Part shown: positions 6,686 through 11,097 of the stretch, piece after piece
Numbering within the stretch: the stretch's first letter is position 1
Layout of the letters: the number at the start of each line of letters is the position of its first letter
Source of the DNA: Gemmatimonadota bacterium
Lineage (GTDB): Bacteria > Gemmatimonadota > Gemmatimonadetes > Longimicrobiales > Gaopeijiaceae
Assembly: GCA_015492755.1 (NCBI GenBank)
Contig: WGEM01000158.1
Span: 1-11,097 of the forward strand
Length of the DNA: 11,097 bases
Direction of reading: 5' to 3'
Position numbers and translations under genes: made by a program
Notes under the pieces: generated by a model
The model's input: the letters and a program-made list of their open reading frames with translations, nothing else
Told to the model about the DNA's origin: nothing
Databases searched by the model: none

Positions 6686-8407
6686 TCATTCGGCGGCGGT
6701 GGTCTCCTTCACCATCTCTTCCACCGTGGTGACGCCGCGCTCCACCTTCTTCATGGCGTCCTCACGGAGGGTAAGCATCCCTTCGGAGCGGGCGATCTCT
6801 CGGAGTTCGTCGGTGCCGAGTTCGTTCATGATGGCCTTCCGCAGCGCCGGCGACATGATCATCACTTCGTACACGCCGCAGCGACCCTTGTAGCCGGTGC
6901 CTCCGCACTCACTGCACCCCTCCCCACGCAGAAACGTCGTCTTCTCCGCCCAGTCCAACGGAATCTTCGCAGCGTTGAGGTAGTCCTCCTCGTACGTCAC
7001 CTCCGTCGCGCAGTTCTTGCACACCCGCCTGAGGAGGCGCTGCGCGGAGATGAGGTTCAGCGCCGAAGCCACGTTGAAGGGCTCCAGCCCCATGTCGATC
7101 ATCCGGGTGATGGTGGAGGGCGTATCGTTGGTGTGGAGCGTGGAGAGCACCAGGTGGCCGGTGAGCGCCGCCTTGATGGCGATACCGCCCGTCTCCAGGT
7201 CGCGGATCTCCCCCACCATGATGATGTTGGGGTCCTGGCGCAGGAATGCCTTCAGCGCCGCGGCAAACGTCATCCCGATCTCGTTGCGCACCAGGACCTG
7301 GTTGATGCCGTAGATGTTGAACTCCACGGGGTCTTCGGCGGTCATGATGTTGGTGTCAACGGTGTTCACCTGCGAGAGCGCCGAGTAGAGCGTCGTGGTC
7401 TTCCCCGACCCCGTCGGCCCGGTGACCAGCACCATCCCGTAGGGCCGCGAGATGGCCCACATGAAGTCCTTCTCCGCCTTGGGCTCGAAGCCGAAGGTGG
7501 TGAGGTCGAAGGTGAGGTTCCCTTTGTCCAGGATCCGGAGCACGATCTTCTCGCCGAAGATCACCGGAAGGGTCGAGACGCGGAAATCCACCACCTTGTT
7601 CTTCATCTTGAGCTTGATGCGCCCGTCCTGCGGGACACGCCGCTCGGCGATATTCAGGTCGGCGAGGATCTTGATGCGGGAGGTGAGCGCCGCCTTCATC
7701 TTCAACGGCGGCTTCATCACCTCCTGGAGCGAGCCGTCGATCCGGTAGCGGATGCGGATCTCCTTCTCGAAGGGCTCGATGTGGATATCGGACACGCCCT
7801 TGAGCACGGCGTCGGTGAGGAGGCCGTTGATGAACTTCACCACCGGCGCCGATTCCACCTCGGCGGCGATGGCAGAGTATTCGGCGTCGTCGTCTTCCTC
7901 CTCGATGACCTCCACGTCCTCCTCGCCCCAGTCCTCCAGCAGGCTCGCGATCTGCTGGTCCTCCGTGGCGCCGTAATACTTCTCCAGGTGCTTGCGGAGG
8001 GTGTACTCACCCACGATCACCGGCTCGATCTCGAGCTTGGTGATGAACTTCAGGTCATCGATGGCGCTGAAGTCCGTGGGGTTGGTCATGGCGACGGTGA
8101 GCATGCGGCCCACGCGCCGCAGCGGCAGCACCAGGTGTTTGTGCGCCACGTTGGCGGGGATGAGCTTCAGGATCTTCTCGTCCACCGTGACCTTCTCCAG
8201 GTCCACGGCGGGAACCCGGTACTGCTTCGCCAGCATCCGGGTGAGCTCTTCCTCCTGCACGAAGCCCAGGTGCACCAGGGCGTAGCCGATGCGGTAGCCC
8301 TCGGTCTTCGCCACCGCCAGCGCTTCCTTGAGCTGATCCTCCGTGATCAGACCTTCGCGGACAAAGAGGTCGCCGAGGCGGATCTCCTGAGCGGCTTTTG
8401 CTGCCAT
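6686..8407 (-). CDS. pilB: Type IV pilus assembly (extension) ATPase PilB
   Basis: This is a 573-residue cytoplasmic hexameric ATPase that drives pilus polymerisation. The N-terminal MshEN/GspE-N domain spans about 1-155; in many relatives it binds c-di-GMP, but I cannot confirm this here. An acidic linker at about 158-176 (EDWGEEDVEVIEEEDDDAE) joins it to the motor. The motor shows SDIHIEP (206-212), Walker A GPTGSGKT (330-337), Asp box AEDPVEF (357-363), Walker B with DPNIIMVGEIRD (392-403) and His box TLHTND (423-428). The C-terminal zinc-binding cysteines are C463 and C466 (CKNC) with C498 and C501 (CSEC), as in PilB/GspE. The ATG at 8407 has AGGA 11 bases upstream, a somewhat long spacing. 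It heads the pilB-pilT-pilC cluster; GspE is the alternative but is less likely with PilT present. Confidence 0.96.
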   Translation of the reverse strand: MAAKAAQEIRLGDLFVREGLITEDQLKEALAVAKTEGYRIGYALVHLGFVQEEELTRMLAKQYRVPAVDLEKVTVDEKILKLIPANVAHKHLVLPLRRVGRMLTVAMTNPTDFSAIDDLKFITKLEIEPVIVGEYTLRKHLEKYYGATEDQQIASLLEDWGEEDVEVIEEEDDDAEYSAIAAEVESAPVVKFINGLLTDAVLKGVSDIHIEPFEKEIRIRYRIDGSLQEVMKPPLKMKAALTSRIKILADLNIAERRVPQDGRIKLKMKNKVVDFRVSTLPVIFGEKIVLRILDKGNLTFDLTTFGFEPKAEKDFMWAISRPYGMVLVTGPTGSGKTTTLYSALSQVNTVDTNIMTAEDPVEFNIYGINQVLVRNEIGMTFAAALKAFLRQDPNIIMVGEIRDLETGGIAIKAALTGHLVLSTLHTNDTPSTITRMIDMGLEPFNVASALNLISAQRLLRRVCKNCATEVTYEEDYLNAAKIPLDWAEKTTFLRGEGCSECGGTGYKGRCGVYEVMIMSPALRKAIMNELGTDELREIARSEGMLTLREDAMKKVERGVTTVEEMVKETTAAE

Positions 8408-8443
8408 GGGTGGGACGTTCCTGCTCGATGGGGTGAGGCCGGG

Positions 8444-8469
8444 CTGGACCGTACTGCTTCACGGTACAG
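8444..8469. promoter_or_regulatory. Imperfect dyad in the pilB leader
   Basis: CTGGACCGT (8444..8452) pairs with ACGGTACAG (8461..8469) over an 8-base spacer, with one mismatched position. It overlaps the candidate -10 and lies 37 bases before the pilB ATG. It could be an operator at the transcription start or a weak leader hairpin. No known motif is recognised. Confidence 0.3.
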
Positions 8470-8497
8470 AATACGGGTCATGCGCCGGATCCAACAA
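8468..8497 (-). promoter_or_regulatory. Candidate promoter of the pilB-pilT-pilC operon
   Basis: On the minus strand, TTGTTG (8492..8497) stands 18 bases upstream of TATTCT (8468..8473). The matches to sigma-70 consensus are modest (three of six and four of six), but this is the most promoter-like site in the 119-bp gap between the comEA-like gene and pilB. No strong terminator is seen in the gap, so readthrough from the upstream genes is also possible. Confidence 0.3.
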
Positions 8498-8526
8498 GGG
8501 ATGATTCCCGCGGAGCCCCGAGGCGT

Positions 8527-9219
8527 TCACGGCGCCCGGACCCGCACGTACGGTCGCAGCTTCTCCACCGTGGCGGGCCCGATGCCCGGCACCCGCACCA
8601 GCTCGTCCACCGTGACGAACGGCCGGCGGCGGCGCTCCTCCAGGATCCGGTGCGCCAGCGCGGGACCGATTCCGGAGAGTCTCACCAGCGTAGAGGAGTC
8701 CGCGCTGTTGACGTTCACGCCAGCGGCGGCGCCGGCTGGCCCGGGACCCGGGGACGGGGCGTGGCCACGGGGCCTCCGGGCGGCTGCCGGTACCCGAGGG
8801 AGCGCGAGATGCGGGCCCATCCGTTCCAGGAGGCGGGGGCCGACGCCCCGCACCCGGAGCAGGTCCGCCTGCGTCCGGAAGGGAGCCTCCCGGCGAGCGC
8901 GGACGATGGCCGCCGCGGTGGCGGGGCCCACGCCCGGGAGCCGATCCAGCTCCGCTTCAGGGGCGGTGTTGACGTCCACGCGCTCTCCCGGACGGAGCCT
9001 CGAGTTCCTCCGGCGGGCGTCGTCCGCCAACGCCCGCGAGGAGTCCGCAAGCGCCGCCGCCGCCGTGGGGAGGGCTGCGTCGCCCGGCGAGGCCGCCGAT
9101 CTCCGCGCCACGCCCCACCGAGCGAGGCTCAGTGCCAGGAGCACCAGCACGGCGCGCCGGAGCGCGCGGACTTCCGTCTCCATGGCACCACGATGCCCGC
9201 CGCGCCCGGGCGCGGCCAT
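8527..9219 (-). CDS. ComEA-like protein with two helix-hairpin-helix domains and an N-terminal membrane anchor
   Basis: A 230-residue protein from the ATG at 9219. After a short basic leader there is one hydrophobic segment (about 22-38), either an anchor or an uncleaved signal, then an alanine-rich stretch. Two ComEA-type units follow, each with paired hairpins: about 81-140 (VDVNTAPEAELDRLPGVGPA, then VRGVGPRLLERM) and about 168-227 (VNVNSADSSTLVRLSGIGPA, then VPGIGPATVEKL). A proline/glycine/alanine linker joins them. The family binds double-stranded DNA in the periplasm or at the cell surface and helps take it up in transformation; most ComEA proteins carry one unit. Neither start has a good SD: the ATG at 9219 lies 25 bases after the upstream stop, and a second ATG at 9181..9183 (METEVRALRR) would place the hydrophobic segment nearer the N-terminus. 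The pilus motor genes next door support a DNA-uptake role. Confidence 0.85.
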   Translation of the reverse strand: MAAPGRGGHRGAMETEVRALRRAVLVLLALSLARWGVARRSAASPGDAALPTAAAALADSSRALADDARRRNSRLRPGERVDVNTAPEAELDRLPGVGPATAAAIVRARREAPFRTQADLLRVRGVGPRLLERMGPHLALPRVPAAARRPRGHAPSPGPGPAGAAAGVNVNSADSSTLVRLSGIGPALAHRILEERRRRPFVTVDELVRVPGIGPATVEKLRPYVRVRAP

Positions 9220-9244
9220 GACGCCGGGGGACGTGGCGTGGCTC

Positions 9245-11097
9245 CTACCCGATGGGACGGATGGTGCCGGCGTTGAAGCGGAGCTGGCCGAAGAGCATGA
9301 GCTGGAACTGCGTCGATCCGCTACGCCTCCCCACGAAGGAGCGCCGATCGTCGAAGCTCAGTTGCGCTCCGAACTCGAACCCCGAGGCGCTGGTGTCCAG
9401 CGACAGATTCAGGGAGCGCGCGATCTGATCCACGAACTCCACGCACTCCGGTCGCGCCGCGGTGGCCCGACAGCTCCGTTCGGACCGGTACAGCCCCACC
9501 AACGCGAAGCGCACCGGGCGGTCCAGGCGCTCCGCCAGCCCCCCGGGTGGAAGGAAGCGGGAACTCACCGTGAACCGATGCGTCCGCTCCGTGCGCTGCG
9601 TGTCCCCTGTGGGATCCTCGCCGCGGCCGTCCCGGAGCCGGAGCTGATACGCCGTCACCAGCGTGCCCCGCCAGCGAAGCGTCACCGACAGGGGCACGTC
9701 GCGCACCTGGTCGCTTCGGCGCTGCACGCCGCGCCCTCCGAATTCGATCTCGCGGTGCGTCCGGACCACGCCGGCGGAGAGCGCCAGCGTCTGGACCCCG
9801 CTCCAGGAGGGAAGCTCCAGCGGCGGGAGCAGGACGGCCACATCGGGCCAGCGCCGCTGTGTCATCCGCCGGTCGCTCCGCGTGTCCAGCGTCACGGCGT
9901 CGGTCTCCTGGAAGCCCAGCGTCATCGATACATCGCCCGGGAGGTGCGCTCCGGACCGGATGGTCCACGTGGTGCGGTGGGTCCAGGTGGCGGCGGTGTC
10001 GCCGTCCAGCTCCAGGAAGTCACGCGCTCCTCCGAGCCCCAACTGATACGCCGCACCGGGTCGGACGGGTTCGCGGTGAAACCGTGACCGGACGGCGGCC
10101 TGGTAGGCGAGGGACACCGGCTGCAGCGCGGTGAGCGCGCCGCGGAGCTGGTGGACACCCGCCGACTCCCCGGGCTGGGCCTCACCCAGCCAGCTCGCCG
10201 CCAACGCGTCGGGGTCCAGCGTGAAGGCTGCGCGCCAGTCGCGCTCGGCGTTGGCGTTGCGGGTGAGCACCAGCGTGGTGTCGCCGCCCGCGATGCGCCG
10301 GTCCACGAACCCCGCGTTCCGGCCCGAGCGGTACCGGGTGGTCCAGGTAAAGTCGCTGTCCAGCCACGAGAGGAGCGAGGGCCGGAATCCCACCCGCGTG
10401 AGGAGGCTGCGGTTGGTTTCCCAGCCCAGATCCAGCCCCCCGGGTCGCGCCCGCTCCCCGTCCACCAGCGTCTGCACCCCCGCGTCGGACACCACGTCCT
10501 CGGTGGGCAGGAGATCCCGCACGCTCTGCAACGCCACGTCCGCCGTGAGGGGTGGCAGCGGTCGGAGGCGCACATCGGCTGCGGTGACCAACCCTTCGCG
10601 GGGCGCCCGCGTCACCTCCACGGTGCTGTCCTCGGGCACCTCGATGATCCGTTCGAATCGGCGGATTCGTGTGTCCAGACGGCTGTAGCTGGTGCCAAAG
10701 GACACGCGCTCCGGCGTCCACCGCAGCCGGGCGCCCAGCACCCGATCTTCCAGGAAGGCGGGAAGCAGCGTGCGCGCCACGGCGCGAACTCCGCTCGGCA
10801 CCAGGGGGATGGTCCGGGCCTCCGGCGACCGGGTCCAGGCGAGACCGGCTTCCAGCCCTTCCGCCTCGTAGGTGCTCGCCACACTCGACCCGTCGGACGT
10901 CTGGTACGCGATGCGTCCCGAGAGCCCGTCCACGAGGATCCCCAGCCACGGACGGAGTGACGCGGTGCGCTTCCGGAACGAGAGGCCGACACGGGTCTGT
11001 CCGTCACGGGTGTCTCTGAGGTTCCGGAGCCGGTCCGCCCGGATGTCGGAGCGGGCCAGGAACCGGGGCGCCCGGCTGCGCCGGTCCACCTCCAGCG
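9245..11097 (-). CDS. C-terminal part of a large beta-rich, probably outer-membrane protein; SprA-like is the best guess
   Basis: The frame is open to the right edge, so only the last 617 or so residues are present. A GTG at 11087..11089 could be taken as a start, but the frame continues upstream of it, there is no signal peptide, and the text reads as the inside of a protein. It shows alternating polar and hydrophobic residues with many aromatic, Arg and Thr pairs, as in barrel strands (for example FTWTTRYRSGRNAGF and FEFGAQLSFDD), and ends QLMLFGQLRFNAGTIRPIG. This is the look of an outer-membrane barrel, and the size, openness and lineage suggest SprA, the type IX secretion translocon. That assignment is from memory of family appearance and is not proven; another large barrel such as an LptD- or TamB-partner type cannot be excluded. 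The stop lies 25 bases before the comEA-like start, so the two are probably co-transcribed. Confidence 0.7.
   Translation of the reverse strand, partial: LEVDRRSRAPRFLARSDIRADRLRNLRDTRDGQTRVGLSFRKRTASLRPWLGILVDGLSGRIAYQTSDGSSVASTYEAEGLEAGLAWTRSPEARTIPLVPSGVRAVARTLLPAFLEDRVLGARLRWTPERVSFGTSYSRLDTRIRRFERIIEVPEDSTVEVTRAPREGLVTAADVRLRPLPPLTADVALQSVRDLLPTEDVVSDAGVQTLVDGERARPGGLDLGWETNRSLLTRVGFRPSLLSWLDSDFTWTTRYRSGRNAGFVDRRIAGGDTTLVLTRNANAERDWRAAFTLDPDALAASWLGEAQPGESAGVHQLRGALTALQPVSLAYQAAVRSRFHREPVRPGAAYQLGLGGARDFLELDGDTAATWTHRTTWTIRSGAHLPGDVSMTLGFQETDAVTLDTRSDRRMTQRRWPDVAVLLPPLELPSWSGVQTLALSAGVVRTHREIEFGGRGVQRRSDQVRDVPLSVTLRWRGTLVTAYQLRLRDGRGEDPTGDTQRTERTHRFTVSSRFLPPGGLAERLDRPVRFALVGLYRSERSCRATAARPECVEFVDQIARSLNLSLDTSASGFEFGAQLSFDDRRSFVGRRSGSTQFQLMLFGQLRFNAGTIRPIG

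Noticed and set aside
7133..10087. 984-codon open frame on the plus strand spanning parts of pilB, the comEA-like gene and the barrel-like gene
   Set aside because: It crosses three minus-strand genes and their gaps, has low-complexity composition and no recognisable domain; high GC content makes stop codons rare.
1..11097. CRISPR arrays, tRNA or rRNA genes
   Set aside because: No regularly spaced direct repeats, and no cloverleaf or conserved rRNA segments were seen on either strand by eye.

Overview
The window is GC-rich DNA from a Gram-negative bacterium. Four things suggest the Bacteroidota/Gemmatimonadota side of the tree: a TonB-dependent receptor with an N-terminal carboxypeptidase-regulatory-like domain and the plug motif NGVPVNDMENG, a type IV pilus motor cluster, a ComEA-type protein, and a large outer-membrane-barrel-like protein that may be SprA-like. 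The very high GC content favours Gemmatimonadota, but this is inference; there is no rRNA or other phylogenetic marker. All convincing genes lie on the minus strand, so transcription runs from right to left.

Right to left: at the right edge is the C-terminal part of a large beta-rich protein (9245..11097, open at its 5' end; SprA-like is the best guess). It is followed 25 bp later by a membrane-anchored, tandem helix-hairpin-helix ComEA-like protein (8527..9219). After a 119-bp gap with a candidate promoter and an imperfect dyad come pilB (6686..8407), pilT (5515..6639) and pilC (4280..5482). These are closely spaced, each with its own Shine-Dalgarno (SD) sequence, and form one likely operon closed by a strong hairpin at 4218..4249. 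Together they encode the extension ATPase, the retraction ATPase and the inner-membrane platform of a type IV pilus. With ComEA next door, natural transformation is a plausible use of the machine.

A 321-bp intergenic region (3959..4279) follows. It is unusually AT-rich for this DNA and carries several dyads, one of them a perfect 10-bp inverted repeat with an 11-bp spacer. It sits upstream of a 941-residue TonB-dependent receptor (1133..3958) that has no SusD-like partner here. A hairpin terminator (1060..1093) separates it from a TauE/SafE-type membrane permease (238..1032), whose start codon is uncertain (GTG, or a CTG with a better SD). Another hairpin (197..228) follows that gene.

At the left edge is a perfect 32-bp palindrome (161..192) and the first 23 codons of a gene that leaves the window (start at 70, good SD). 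The arrangement resembles the end of an insertion sequence, but the family cannot be named from what is visible. No tRNA, rRNA or CRISPR array was seen. The most useful leads are the possible insertion-sequence end, the operator-like dyads before the receptor gene, and the proximity of a possible SprA-like protein to pilus and competence genes.
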